Below, in pieces: positions 46,720 to 59,308 of a stretch of DNA of 64,000 nucleotides (its first letter is position 1; every line of letters starts with the position of its first letter). Made by a program: the position numbers and the translations under genes. A model generated the notes under the pieces. It made no database searches. It saw nothing but the letters and a program-made list of their open reading frames with translations, and was not told the DNA's origin. Source of the DNA: Paramyrothecium sp. XJ0827 (lineage: Eukaryota; Ascomycota; Sordariomycetes; Hypocreales; Stachybotryaceae); the NCBI GenBank assembly GCA_020881915.1, contig JAJFPB010000001.1, forward strand, positions 2,790,001 through 2,854,000, read 5' to 3'.

Positions 46720-46721
46720 CA

Positions 46722-47127
46722 AGGCGGTGGATTTCAAGAGGTATGGCACGTGAAGTGTTCAGAGCCCTGATGAAGCTGCCAGCTGTTGATGGCTTGGGGT
46801 AGTTCTTGCAGCTGGCGGTCTAAGGCAAGGCTTGATGCGGAACTCCTGAGTAAATGACCAAAATGATTGAGAATTTCAGAAAGTCACAAGTGAACCGTCA
46901 TGTGTGCAAGGCTTGCAGCCGGGGTCGTGGGCCTCTCCATCGCCACACGGCGTTATCTATTCATTGCAGCAGGCGATTTTTCATGTACATTGAAGATCAT
47001 GAGTACAGGTGTACCAAAAAGCATGCTCTATTGCGCCGGACCTTGTCTCGTTCAGTATACAGACGCAATAAGGACCTAGTAGTGTTGATGCAAGGTTGAC
47101 GGTATGCCACCACCGACCTACTAAGTC
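46722..47127. other. Intergenic region between two minus-strand genes
   Basis: No gene, repeat or RNA recognised. Confidence 0.45.
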
Positions 47128-47976
47128 TTAATAGCTTCCCCCACGGCCCTCGGACCACGCCGGCACCAATTCCCGACCCTCCGGGTCCATCTCGCGAACA
47201 ATGAGGCCCCAGTCGACGTCTACCAGCCTGCACGAGCCTAGCCTCAACCCGTTCGCTGCCGCAGACGGCAGGGGCTGCTCCGACGGGTCTGCCGCCGTCC
47301 TCCCGCATCCGCGTCCCGGGTGGAAGCGGCACCAAGCCGAGCCGTGAGCGGCATCGACCCGCAGGCGCGACGTACGCAGGTATGGATCCGCCAGCAGGGC
47401 GAGAAGTGGACGCGCCGAGAGCACACGATCCGAGGGTGGGGTGAGGGACTCGCCGACCCTGCCGTTGATGCTGTTGCGCGTGCGGTTCACGGCAGCATGG
47501 ACGGTGATGCAGAGGCTGGCGAGACCGCCTCGCACCACCATATCCTTGAGCAAGGGCACCGCGTTGGTGAGTATCCAACCGCGAAACTTGTCGATGCGCA
47601 TTTCGAGCGAGGCTATCCTGCGCAGCGCGCCCGGTGAAGCAAGCAGCGGGAGCCGCCCACCCGCCTCCGCGTCCCGTTCCGACGGCAACCCCCCGCCCTT
47701 CAGGGGATCGTGCACGACGTGACGCACATGGTTCGTGTGCGGCCCCGTAAGATCCAACACGAACGAGTTCCCCTCGTAGAACAGCGGGCAGGCTATCGCG
47801 TGGATGGCCGGATGGATGAGCAGCACAGTAAGAAGCGACGCCTGGATGGGTGGCGGGTGGGCGCATGGACAGAGAAGGACGGGCTGCCTCAGCGGAAGGA
47901 TAAGGAGTGGCCGAAGGATGAGGGCCAGAATGTCGATGGGGAGGTCGAGCAGATTGAATGGCTGTTCCCGCGCCAT
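47128..47976 (-). CDS. F-box-like domain protein
   Basis: Single exon of 282 residues. It begins FNLLDLPIDILALILRPLLI, a typical F-box first helix, then a hydrophobic Leu/Pro-rich run with ASLLTVLLIHPAIHAIACPL and FYEGNSFVLDLTG, the pattern of fungal F-box-like proteins in which a short hit region sits before leucine-rich or unknown sequence. The middle has ASLEMRIDKFRGWILTNAVP. Such proteins usually act as SCF adaptor subunits; the target is unknown. The antisense and alternate-frame ORFs over the same stretch are GC-rich shadows. The gene is GC-rich relative to its surroundings. Confidence 0.65.
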   Translation of the reverse strand: MAREQPFNLLDLPIDILALILRPLLILPLRQPVLLCPCAHPPPIQASLLTVLLIHPAIHAIACPLFYEGNSFVLDLTGPHTNHVRHVVHDPLKGGGLPSERDAEAGGRLPLLASPGALRRIASLEMRIDKFRGWILTNAVPLLKDMVVRGGLASLCITVHAAVNRTRNSINGRVGESLTPPSDRVLSARPLLALLADPYLRTSRLRVDAAHGSAWCRFHPGRGCGRTAADPSEQPLPSAAANGLRLGSCRLVDVDWGLIVREMDPEGRELVPAWSEGRGGSY

Positions 47977-50900
47977 GATGCTGATGCCAGGTCCGCGAGG
48001 ATCACGTCACTGCTTATCTGACGGCCAGCCTAGTACATCCTTTCAGCCTCTACTCAACCACGTCTTATTGCATCCACGTACCATCCCGATGCTTGGATCT
48101 GTGGGATGCTGCGGTTTGTCGAAACGGAGCGTGTAGACGTTGGTATCGACGGGCGAGGGTCCTCGTAGGCGGGTTCGTGTATGGGCTGCTTTCGAATTAA
48201 TCATCACCTTAAAATGTGGTTGTCTTTAATTCGCTAGCGGGCGTATTTCCATCGTCTTACCACCACTTTTTGGAAGAAAATTAGAGAAAACATTTGGTTT
48301 AAAGCATTTCAAGATAAAATGATTCGTATAACGAGTGATTTTCTCTCTTTTGGGTTCTGAGTTAGTAAGTGGTTGAAGTGTCATGAATATACACAGGTCA
48401 TGATGCAACCCCAATGTCGACGCCACTCACCCTGTAGGAACAATAATGCCACTTCAAGGTCACCATTTTCTAAGCCACGACATATCATGCATGGCTACCG
48501 TGAATCCTCGCAACTACCTGAGCATGGCGAGGCTTCTATTCATCAAAGAAAATAAAAAGAATGTATTTTTAAAATAAACTTAAAATAAATAAATAAATAA
48601 TTTCCCCTTTCGAATTTTTGGTCTTTTAATGTAATTTAATCTAATTTTAATACGTGGTAAATTATAATTACTACGGGTAAGTTCGTGTGAATGAATGAGT
48701 AAGTGATGTGGCCCAGTTTTTAGCGACCGTAAATGTACAAGAGAGATATGGACCGAACACTCCCGCTCTATGTAGATATTCGCTGGCAATGTTCGAGCCC
48801 AATTGTAGGAGATGCCACGGCAGCCCATCTGTGACTACAGAGAGCGCCAACCAACTCTTACCACACAGTAGCATACGAGAAGCTCTGATCGAAATCCACT
48901 GACCATCTCACCGGTTTTACCAACTCACCGTCGCCCAGGAAGAAAGACGGAAAGGCGGGAGCATTCCGCCGCAAGCGTTATCGACAGCCTAATCGCCACA
49001 GAGTAGAACAAGAAACGAAGCCAACACCGCGCTTGAGTCTGTTCGCCGGACTCGAGGCGTGGGCGCGCCGCTCCCGCTTCACGGCGTCCGAGCGGCGCCG
49101 CCGCGTTTGTCCTCTGACGTCTGGGCGCGGCCGGGGCTTGTTTCCTGTTACTTGTTTTAAGCTTACGACGCGGTTGCTTGACCCGAGCTTCTCTGCTGCA
49201 AGGGAAAACCACCGCTAACTCTACTAATTTTGGAAGCAGAGACGGGGAGTGGATCGTGTCCATTTCGAATCGTGAGCTCCACGCCGAGGAAACGAGACTT
49301 GCAACAAGCTGGCTCGTTTCGACACGGCAAGGGGACAGGACATATCAAACCCTTACTCGCGATTGCAGACCCTCATATCGTCATTCGATCGCCCAGCGCA
49401 GCCGCATACGGCACGGTCTTGTTCAGAATTCCTATCTGTGTATCAGTTTTGGACACCAGGCTGGCGTTTCAATGCATGGTTCAGGCATGTATTTGCATTC
49501 AAGGTTGCGTTGCGTTGCATTGCGGGCGGAGGAGTGCCCTTCGATTGTTGCGACGCCGCCCGAGCTCGTCTTGTCTTGTCTTGTTCTGCAGTGGCTTTGC
49601 CAGTCTTCATGCAGATGCGTCACTAAAAATAAAATAAAATAATGAGTAAAGCTTTGTCCTGCAGGGAGCTTGGAAAGCTTGCAGAGGAGCACACTATCCA
49701 AGACAAAACGACATGCAACCCCCCTCCCTGTTTCTGGGCCCGTGAATGCTACAGGGAATCCTCGCATGTGCATCAGATGCGGAGCCACCATTTTTAAGGG
49801 TGGATCAAGATCTCGGCTTTAAAAGAGATAGGCTTATCTTTTTTTGTTTTTGCCCACCTTATTCCGCCTCCCTTTGTCCCGGTGCTGAGACATTACGATT
49901 CAAGCTTATTTCACCACGGTAGAGAAACATTCCACGTAGCACAGACGGCGGCGAAACGACTTCCCCCTTTTTTTGTGGAGGTTTGTTTTTCGCCCCTTCG
50001 CTCGTCTCGTGCTTTGTGTGTGTTATTATTAGCCACCTTGTTTTTTTTTGTTCTTTCTCTCTGCTCAGCGCAACGGTGCTACTGTCTCACGCTAGCGAGT
50101 GGGAGACGCAAGACAAGCAAGCCCCAACCACCAGATGAGGAGCAGACCAAGGTAACCGGGGTGGGGGCTTCGTCGCTTTGCTAGGCATGGGAAGCGACAG
50201 CAGGTAAAAGAGAGAGAGAACAACTAGGTCATGGAAGGGATGGGAAACGAGAGAGGCGAGGCGAGAGGAGACGAGAGAAGAGGGGCGAGTGTCTGTCGGT
50301 TGTGCGCACTCTTACATGGCACAACTGCATCACGGCTGCATCGCACGTGGTAAGTTAGGATGCGTGCTCGCGTCGAACCCAAAGCATGGACCTTTCTGGG
50401 CCTTTGCTCCCAGCTCGACCGGCTTCTTGCTTTCGCCCTCACCTCACCTCTCCCCGCATCCCTATTTTGCTGCCGTGCATCTCCCACAGCTGTGACATGT
50501 CTCTCGTGTACTGTAGCTCTGTCTGTACGTCCACGTCAGTCTGGCCCTCTCTTCCTCGCACTGGTTCCCTGGTTTCTCCCCCCCCTCCTTTTCATACTGC
50601 GGCACCACCCCAAACGCTGCACTTCACTTGCATTTGCGTTGCGTTGCGCTGCTTTGCTCTGCGTGATTGTCGTGTTGTGCGACGGGCATGCCGTGCGGCG
50701 CTGCAGCATCACTTTATCCTGCTGCACGCGCGCAGCGCAACGCACGCTTGACCAGAGACGTGTGTCCTGCTCGGAAGCCCGCCATGCCCAATCGTGCCTC
50801 GGACAGTTCCAGATTACCCACCGAGCTTGTTATCTTTTGGTGTGTGCGTGAGGTACTCTCATGTATCATCGAGGGCCCGAGGTTTTGAATAATGCTGATT

Positions 50901-51908
50901 TCCGCCAATCTTACTAAGGGCCCGTTGTTGTTGTTGTTGTTGTTGCTGTCGCCGTAAGGTAGGGTAGTAACTAAAGCTGACCGCCTTACATTACCTTACC
51001 TTACTTCATTTGTCTAAGGTACCAAGTACGTAAGTAACTTACCTTATGTTGAATACGGCACCGTAGCTGTTCGTCTTGTATAAGGTAATTACCTTACTCA
51101 TGGTTTTATTAACACCGTACTAACATTACAGATAAAGTCTGGAGCGACTTTGTGTATTGATACTAATTAGTAAGTTTCGTGGAGCTGGTACGTGAGCGTG
51201 CCTCCCACGTTCTCCCAGAGATGTGACACTAGCGGAACCAGATAGACACTACTCTGGAACCTGCTGCAAATGGACTGGCCCGGGGCCCCTTGGCGTTCTT
51301 ATCCAGGTATGCTACCACCGGCTTGGCACAATTAGACAAGACAAATGAAGTCAAGCACGAGATTTCATGACGATGATCGTGGAAACATGCATACCATTCC
51401 GCTGTTAACCGAGCATTCTAGATCCTTTTTTCCCCACCCTTTCGCTAATGAGAGCAGGCCCTCCAGAAAAAGAAAAAAATCCCAATCGCCGTCGTGGCGG
51501 CACAGAAAAACGCCCACACCAATAATCCCTTGCTTGACTGGGTTACAAGACAGAAAACCCCATCTGGAAAAAACCAACCCATCCCACGTCCCCCACACAA
51601 CCTCCCCTCCCGCTACACCTCCTCATGGAACGCCTCCCCTGGTTTTGTTTGGGCGAGGATGATGAGGAGCCAGCCTCTTCATGTCCGAGATTGCCGTGTC
51701 AGCCAACACCCCTGCTTCCTTGCGGCCCTGCCCGCCTCCATGGTTATCCTGTCATGGTGTCCCGTGGATTGGTAACCCCGGACCCCCACACCTTCGTGGT
51801 CCCGCTATCAGCAAATCTCCTGATGTCAGGTGGTGCTTGGGTCGCGGGGTCGCCGCAAGGATTTCTTTGCGCCATGTGTGGATGGCGGTTACATCCCCCG
51901 CCCGCCGT
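47977..51908. other. Gene-poor region with simple repeats
   Basis: About 3.9 kb. 48540-48680 is AT-rich with AAATAAATAA words. 49500-49530 and 50635-50655 hold TTGCG pentamer repeats, 49570-49590 CTTGT repeats, and 50928-50950 a TTG/GTT triplet microsatellite. 50985-51095 is a cluster of TACCTTA/TAAGGTA elements in both orientations. I see no gene. Frames here on both strands are repeat- or CT-driven. Confidence 0.4.
50928..50950. repeat. TTG trinucleotide microsatellite
   Basis: Consecutive GTT/TTG triplets, about seven uninterrupted copies, then a GCTGTCGCC break. Confidence 0.8.
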
Positions 51909-52163
51909 CTAGGCCGAAGAGATCTCGTGGAAGTCCTCCTTGTGCTCGTCCTGGTGCTCACCCCAGTGGACGGGGCCGAGCTTGAGCACCTTGTAGCCAC
52001 TGCTGACGCTCGACGACCGACGCTGGGCGGCGGGACGAGGGGCAGTGTTGGCGTTGACCATGGGCTCAGCGACCTGGCTGCTCTGCACGCGAGGGTACGA
52101 GGCAGAGGTGGCAGGAGCCAGAGTGAGGAAGTGGGTGAGAGGCTGAGTGTTGGGAAGAGACAT
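51909..52163 (-). CDS. Small conserved-looking protein of unknown function (84 aa)
   Basis: Single exon of 84 residues, start MSLPNTQPLTHF. The N-terminal half is Thr/Ser/Ala/Pro-rich. The C-terminus, RRSSSVSSGYKVLKLGPVHW then EHQDEHKEDFHEI, has the look of a short conserved motif seen in small sordariomycete proteins, but I know no function. No signal peptide or membrane segment is present. A TATATAT box at 52234-52240 lies 71-77 bp upstream of the ATG, and the leader is rich in CAACA words (ACACCACAACAAAACAACC), the pattern of strongly expressed fungal genes. An overlapping longer frame (52911-52066) is treated as a shadow over its latter half. Confidence 0.6.
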   Translation of the reverse strand: MSLPNTQPLTHFLTLAPATSASYPRVQSSQVAEPMVNANTAPRPAAQRRSSSVSSGYKVLKLGPVHWGEHQDEHKEDFHEISSA

Positions 52164-52233
52164 GTTGATGGTTGTTTTGTTGTGGTGTTGTAGAAGTGTC
52201 TGGTTTGAGTTGTGTTGTAGGTGTTCCTGAGAG

Positions 52234-52240
52234 TATATAT
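52234..52240 (-). promoter_or_regulatory. TATA box of the 84-aa gene
   Basis: ATATATA on the minus strand, spaced suitably for a start site near 52205 and a CAACA-rich leader before the ATG at 52163. Confidence 0.5.
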
Positions 52241-52916
52241 CTGGAAACTGATATGGAGCTAGACTCTGCTGTGGAAGAAGAAAGGGCTCGTCGAAAAGCT
52301 TGTAGAAACTGGATGGATGCTGATGGGGAACAGATGCATGTTCTGGAGAGGATGGGCAGCCCTTTTATGGTCGGCAAAGTTTGGCAAAGACCCTCCTCCG
52401 CGACACGCAGCTCGCCAGCCTGTGACAGAACCCACATGAGACCGGGAGTCTCGGTTTCGCATCTCGGCCATGGCGTTGTGGCCGCAGGCCCACCCACAAA
52501 TTCCAGTAGCGTCAAGTTGGATCGTCCAGCGAGACATGCCGCGGCCATGCGCCGCCCAGTCACCTTTGGTACCGGAACGTGGAATCTTGTGCGGTGCTGT
52601 GCGGTGCTGTGCTGAGCGAGCGAGCGGTGGCCAGGGCAGCCAGCATGTGGGAACATGGGCGACTCCTCATTGGCCCGCCTCCTAAACGCTAGATGGACCT
52701 CCTCATCTCGAGGCCCTGCAGCACGCCATCTCCCAGCCGACGTGGGCGCCCGGTGCGCTTTGTGTTTGTCGAGTTTGACTTCCGCGACCTTGGGGATGCC
52801 TTCGAAAACGATGATGTGAGGTTGAGAGAAGGTGATATCGTAGACTGAGGGCTCCACTTGAGGCTCTTGCTCGATTAACCCATCGGCTTCGGAGCCAAGG
52901 CCATGGGGCATCGGCG

Positions 52917-53240
52917 CTCTTTGAGCTCATTGGGCGCCCTGCCGCCATCCAAGGGGATTTCCCGGAACTGCGCGAAAACTTCAAGGATCACTTGCCTCCG
53001 CAACCGCAATTCGCGGATCCAGCGCGGCTCCCTTCCATTTCTAAAAATTGCATGACCAAGCGGGGACGAGCGCTTGCCACGATTGACAGCTCGAAGCACT
53101 TATCAAGGGCCTTTCCACAGACAAGCGCGTTATGAGGTTCTGCTTGACAGCACAAAGTACAGCACAAAGTACAGCAAGAATGGGCCTCGTCTTCGAGAAG
53201 AGACAAAGAAGATCTCTTTGCGAGGCTTGCCTTTCTTGAA
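52917..53240 (+). pseudogene. Frame-shifted coding fragment, unknown family
   Basis: A plus-strand frame 52917-53135 reads LFELIGRPAAIQGDFPELRE and on to RALATIDSSKHL, then stops. From about 53096 the neighbouring frame continues plausibly (ALIKGLSTDKRVMRFCLTAQ) to 53240. A single-base shift near 53095 would join them, so this looks like a broken gene fragment. The 12-bp unit CACAAAGTACAG is duplicated at about 53150-53173 within it. I do not recognise the family. The minus strand is also open over 52911-52700 and could be the real coding side there; the case is unresolved. Confidence 0.25.
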
Positions 53241-56200
53241 TATCATAATCGGATTTCCCCCCTGTCAATTCTTAAATGACCCAGTGTTTTCATTTGTATT
53301 TTGAAGAGGCTGATCATCAATTCGCAAGCCGGATAAACCAGTCACAAACACTCGTCTCAAAACCCAATTTCTGCCTTGCTATCTCTCATCACAATTCGCC
53401 ACAAATTGAGGCGAGATTCTGGTCTTCTTGGCTTAGTTATCAACTCGCGGCGTTAATCGGCGATGCGGCTTTTCTAAAAGCCGACAGACTCTGGCTGCGA
53501 TTCCCCAAATCCAGAAGCGCCGACCCGGTCAGTCGGGAACGAATGAGAGGAACCCGTGTTGGTGCTAAGTATGCATCGACTAAGCACGGCCGCCAATGGC
53601 CCCCAGCTCATTACACAACAACTTTTGACGGTCATTATTGCAAACAAGAGCTATTCTCATGCCTAAACTATTTGAAGGGTGTAAGTAAGTATCATTTATA
53701 GTTCAGTAGTCTCAAGGCAGCCTGGAACATGCGCCAGCAAATCCTCACCACACCATCCGGAACGGGTAGGACGGGGTTCCCTTCAGCCCATGCGCTTCAA
53801 GCTCCGAATTTATGTTCATGGCCAAAGGCCTGTGATTCGTGAATTGTCTAACCCGCTCGAGACGCTTGGCCGATGTACACAGTATCGCTCTTTGGGACCA
53901 GTTCGGTACCAGGTCCGTGTAAGTAGCACTGCACCAGATGACAGAATCATGATCCATGGACGCATGTTGGTTCAGGCATGACCAGGTAGATGAAGACTCT
54001 CCTGCGCCTCAGGGAGGGGGGCCATGGCCGGATCGTAGGCCACAGATTGATCCTTCAAGATTGCATGGCAGGCCAAGCCTGCGAGGAGAGGAACGAAGGA
54101 TCATCGACTTGGGCTAGCCATTTGCAGCCATCTCGTAGATGCGCCCGCCTTGAAACAGCCCTCTGCAGGTGCTACGTATAGACCGCTTCTCGAGGATCCT
54201 TGGAGGCACATGTAGCTGCAAAGGCTGTGATAGTCATGCTGCGGTATCACGCAGCATTATGGTGCCATATGACCACCACCTCCTTGCTTAGCCCCTTGCG
54301 CTTGTCCATTCTTACGGTATAATCTCCGCTCTTGCAAGTAGACTTCGCCCTCTTATTTCGCTGTTGGCTCAAACGCGGCCGCTTCTGCACATCCTAGTTC
54401 CGGCTGGGCGTCGTCCTGTCCGCACTCCGCCCTGGTATGGGCTCGGCAATTAGTCAATGGCAGCACTCAGCATTAGTTCCAGCAAGACAGCTGGCTGTTG
54501 GTCACAACAATGCCGTGTGCATGGCCCAGTGCAACCCACACGCACCATTGTGCAGCTCGAACTGCTTCGGGTTATTGAGAACTTCCTGCCATTTACGCGC
54601 GGTTCGACCCACCGCACATAAGCGATGCCAGTCAGTTCCCTCTGGCCGCGCTCCGAGGCACAAGCGATCCGTGTAAACGAAGGCCATATTATGGGTCAAC
54701 CGTTAATAAAGTAGCAGCGCTTACATCGAGAAGCGCGGCTCGATCTACCAACTTGTATAGCTTTGCCAATTCCGGAGTGAAGCCTTGGTCATTTGTGGAT
54801 GTCCAGCGCGCATGCTGCCAGTGACGTTGAGAAGTTTGGCGCTTGGTGCTGGTCTTGGCACCAGAGTTGTCCAACCCTTGCTCCCGCCTAAGCCTTACCA
54901 GGGGTAGTGGGGTTCAACCATCGGCGGGCGAGCAGCGAAGACGGCGCTTAGAATCACCCTCGATTGGTTCGTCCGCAGGTGTGTTTGTCCGTCACATCCA
55001 GCCAAGTGAGCATGGCGCGTCAATGGCCTTGAGGATGCCAGAAGAGAGTCGGCCAAAAGCCTTCTGAAAACAGGAGGATGTGATTTCGATCTTTGCTGAC
55101 GTCGAGCGAAACCCCTTGCTTCGTGGTAGATCGGCGTAGGTTACACTAGACAAGGATAGCGCAGCTTGCGATTGCCTCTTTCAGACAACATTCGCACTTA
55201 GCGTAAAGTCGCCTGCACCACACATTCATCGATTTTGCCCGACGCAAAGATGGATAATATGCAATGCATCAAGCCTCCTGCCGCATTCAGAGCAGACTCA
55301 TCTGATGAGACAGAAGACCTATCCAGAAGAGAAGAATGTGGCTTTGGCCCATGCTCTGCCAGTGTTAACTTGTCACTGAGGCAGACCACCAATCCATATC
55401 AGTGTAACGTAGTGTTCCAGAAACTGCACGGAAGCTATAAGTGCAGTGTCACACGAAGAAATGCTTTGAAAGTGGAAGAGTACTTGAATCGTTACATAAT
55501 CTCGCTGAGATGGCTTTAGAGTAAATCTCTCTCTCTTGGGATGCCCTTTGTTGGCTGGTCACCTGGCGTTTGCAGCATCAACATGCGGCAAGGTGGAGCT
55601 CAACGTCGACGAAGACGGCCCGGCTCGCTTGCGGCGGGAGTCCGCGTCTCGAGGTATACGCAAGGGATGGGCAAGGATCATTAGACGAACTTGCCGCACT
55701 GAGATACTAAGTCGAGGTGATGCATCCAGTCTTGGTTATCGTTTCCGGTAAATGAAGGGCCAAGGAGGGTGTGCGTCTCCACGGGGCGCATGGCGCGAGT
55801 AACGTCTAGAGAGCAACTGTTGGCCGTTGACCAGGCCGAGAAGCCGCGTCAATATCACTTGACTTCTCCATGATGTAACAGGGGTCGCCCCGTTGGGTCC
55901 GGCCGGGTCATTGGTGTGAGGGTCAAGCTTAAAGTGGCCACAGAGGAGGCCGCAGGTAGCGGAGGAAACAGCGTGAAGGAGGGCATGTCAGATCTCCGCC
56001 TCCATCAAGAGCTTTGCCGTCTGGCACCGCCGGTTCAGGCTGCCGGCTAGGTCTAGGTAGCGCAAATACCAACTGCGGCTGCCCGCGCGGGATGATCCAC
56101 TCACCAGTAGACCACAACAGCAAGGAAGCACAGCGTAACAACCTAAGAGGTAAGGCTTGAGGTCGTTGCAGCATAGTGCACCAACCAAGCAAGGTTCCAA

Positions 56201-58328
56201 AAGACTAGTGGCGGACGTCGACGTCAGGCTCATTTCCGAAGAATCCCAATCATAGTGGAAGGAAAGCATATGGTGCCGCGTAATATCGGCTGCTATGGGG
56301 CAACGTGTCAGTTCTTGATGATGATGGGTGTGAAGTTATCCAGCGTATGCAGGTCGGAGCCAACAACTTTGGATGAGGCGGATGGATAGCAAACCTGCCT
56401 GAAAGTAAGGATACGTCAACGACTGGCGGGGACACTGAGCATGGGGATCCCGCAGATCTCCCGGAAAGGATCACTTGCAAGCGATGGGCAGGAGAAGCTC
56501 GTCAAGAATACAGGGGCTGTGATGAAAGTTTCGGTGTAGTGGTGTGCCCATCGTCCCCAATGCAGATGGAGACTGAAGCGCACACAGCCGCGGTGACTGG
56601 GGATGCTGCGCAGAAGACATGGGTATGGTCCGTAAGACTAGCATTCTGACACTGTGTAACCTCAATCACGTCCTTGTACCTTCTGTTTGTTTTCCGGGCT
56701 TATCTCGCCTCAAAGTTGGGAAGGCAACTTGTTGCGGCTGGGTGAGGCAGGCGTCAGTGGTCACCCCATGCCTGCTCTTGCACGGTGTTCCAACTGTAGC
56801 GTCTGACACCTCAACCTCAAGGGCCCCCCCGGCGAGCTTCTGCATTTGCAACAAATGTTCTACTTACATGCACATGGCAGACATCCGCATCGCTTCATGT
56901 AAGTGCAATACCCGCAGAAGCCATCTCGTCTGCTTACTGGCTTTCTCCCAGAGCAAGACCCATGAGTCCGTCCGCTCTGTGTCTACCCCTGCCCTGTCCC
57001 TGGAAGCCACCTTCTATCTACACAGGGACCAACAGCCCGCAAGGGCGACTTCAAGATGGTGTCCCACGGCATCTATTGGCGTACTAGAGCTAATGCGGCC
57101 ACAGACTTTCCTGCGGCATGTACATCGGAATACCCTTGTTACTTGTTGCCTTTGAGTGAGTGATATCCTGTCCGCACCAGATGGAGCTCTCTGCTCAAAG
57201 AGGCGTCATCCATGCAACGACTTCACATAACGTGCCATCGCGTTCTCGGGCAATGAGTCTTCCACAGCCTGCCTCCACCGCCGCGGAACAGGATCCCAGT
57301 CAGCGATGTGCTATCCTTCCGAACACCAATAGCACATGGATTCTGCAACCTCGCTTCTGATCCCTGCTTCTTGCCTTTCTCCTAAAGACAGTATAACGAC
57401 CTGTCGCCTTCGAGGTTCTGGCCGCCCCCAAGGTGGGTGTCTCTAAGCCCTGTCTGGCCCATAGTTCTCTCACTCGTCTACAAAGGGTCTTGATCTTGAT
57501 TTTTAGCACTTGCCTTTCAGGGACGTCCGAGTTCCGGTATCAACGTTCTAGGTCATTTGCCATCAATCTCCTGCAGGCTAAGTGTCATTGGCAAGTGGTC
57601 ATGCACCTCCTCGCAATGTCCCAATGCGTGCAATGAGAAACCATGGTGCTCCCTTCTAACACCCACCGACCGCTCGCCGCGTCTAGCTGCTGGTCTTCGG
57701 GTCACCGTTTAGCCACGAGGCCTAGCGGCTGGCAGCAGCAGCAGCATGCATCAACACCCGCTTTTGTAGACCCTCCAAGCAGTGCAAGGTATTGCTGCAG
57801 ATCGGAAGCCTGACTGCCGTTGAGGGACCTGCAGCCGAATAGAGCGAAGATGTTTGCAGTGCCATGACAGGTGTGTACAACGTCAGCTCCCGCCGCCGCC
57901 CGTCTCCGCGACCAATGCTGTGTCGCTCAACCAAGTTCCGCTGTGGTTGTTGGTAGTTGTGGAGGGACGGGCTCAACCGCCAACATGCTTCTATTCACCG
58001 ACGAGAAGACCCGTGCCGTCACCGGGGTCTGCAACTGTTGTCATATGAGCGGGCCCAATCCGCATTATCTTTTGCATACGCCGTTTACCCCCCTGGTTAT
58101 AGGAAGTATTCCACTCATCACGCCTGTGTACTCTATGGGCACCTAACGCGACCAACGTGATGGTGTGCAAGACTAGGCAAGCAATCGAATGAGAGCCAAC
58201 AGTCCTCAACCATGACAACATACAGACCCCCTCAAACTTTCCAGCCATCACGTCTTTCTCAATTGGCAATCATGATCATCTTACCAATCAATTTGTGTAT
58301 TCAAGATGGAAGCCGCCTTCCAATCGCA

Positions 58329-58398
58329 AGGGAGGGGGGGGGGGGGGGTGTTGGTCAGGAGAGGGGGTCTCGAGAGAAGGGGGGGAGGGGAGGGGCGT
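58329..58398. repeat. G-rich tract
   Basis: A run of about 14 G residues flanked by GGGAGGGG, followed by further GAGGGGGTCTCGAGAGAAGG and G7 runs. The plus strand could form G-quadruplexes, and the G run is a likely site of length polymorphism. Confidence 0.7.
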
Positions 58399-58951
58399 GT
58401 GTGCCGCGCTTGGAGGCAGATGGTGCAGGCCTCACTCTCCACTTGCCCTGCTGCAGCAATTTTTCTGCGCATGCACCAACCACGAAAGACACAATCCAAA
58501 TCGCCCTGGGGGTCATACAGGGCTACCTGTTGGTCTGGGCTTGCAACAGTCCCAATCCCCGAGTGGATAGGGCGGTGCCTGGTGTGTCTGCCGCACGTCG
58601 GAGCTCCCAACACTGTCACCCTAACCTACTGAATCTGGCAAACATGTATAGTTACACACTCTCTTACTTCTTCTACCTCCACCCTATTCTGCCCTTGTGG
58701 AGAATATGCCAGATACAGAAATATCACCTTGACTCTTCCGCCGCCCCCCTTCCCTGCCCCCATGCCTGGAAGTCCGGGTCTCGAGGACGGGTAGAGCCAA
58801 CATCTTGTGTACGATACTATCTCGGGATTTCTTGAAAATTTTGCTCCCCTTTCTACTGGGCACTTTGTCAATGAGCCTTGGCAGTGGTGACAAACAGGCT
58901 GTCTCCCACACCGCAGTGGTCGAGGTCAAGACGTGGACTCGGCATCACACA

Positions 58952-58958
58952 TATATTA
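58952..58958 (+). promoter_or_regulatory. TATA box of the cysteine-rich micro-gene
   Basis: TATATTA, with a possible start site 25-35 bp downstream, CA-rich leader sequence, a leader intron at 59149-59197 and the ATG at 59309. Confidence 0.4.
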
Positions 58959-59148
58959 AGAGCAGAGTTGTCTGCTGTTCTCAACTTCTTGCCATACACT
59001 CTCACACTTCTTTACAAAGTCATCCACTGCAGACAATCAGAACCATCCCACATTTCAACTACTCGCCCTCCCATAACTTGTTCATTCACTTTTGAGCTCG
59101 TCTGCCCTTATCCTTACCAAAGACATTCGTCTGGTATCCTCAGAGCGT

Positions 59149-59197
59149 GTAAGTCTACACACCACGGCCCTTTGAGAGTCTACAGGCTCTGACATAG
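59149..59197 (+). other. Probable 5' UTR intron of the cysteine-rich micro-gene
   Basis: 49 bp with a GTAAGT donor, CTCTGAC branch-like sequence and ACATAG acceptor. It sits between a TATA box and the short ORF at 59309 and has the same size as other introns in the window. Confidence 0.45.
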
Positions 59198-59308
59198 CTC
59201 AGCCTCTTCTCTTTGCGCTGCATCTGACTTCTGGATTTCGCTCCAGTTATCCAACACCCTACCCTCAGTTTCTCCCAGCCGAACCTGTTCAGATACATCT
59301 TAGCAACC

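Larger units (their letters stand above)
53241..59148. other. Long gene-poor region
   Basis: Nearly 6 kb in which I cannot support a gene. Frames at 53276-53701 (plus, 141 codons), 54874-54689 (minus), 55235-55519 (plus, 94 codons) and 56619-57155 (plus, 178 codons) have no recognised domain, promoter or splice structure. At 58329-58349 and 58379-58398 there are long G-runs. They may be relics of genes or chance frames. Confidence 0.35.

Noticed and set aside
46997..47866. 289-codon minus-strand frame
   Set aside because: Overlaps the F-box-like gene in another frame; Pro/Arg/Gly-rich composition and no F-box start.
52066..52911. 281-codon minus-strand frame overlapping the 84-aa gene
   Set aside because: The last two thirds are Ser/His/Pro-rich and shadow the leader and promoter of the 84-aa gene. 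The first 70 codons could be a relic and are noted in the findings.
58281..58835. Frames through the G-rich tract
   Set aside because: Openness is produced by poly-G coding for Gly; no conserved features and length depends on an uncertain homopolymer.
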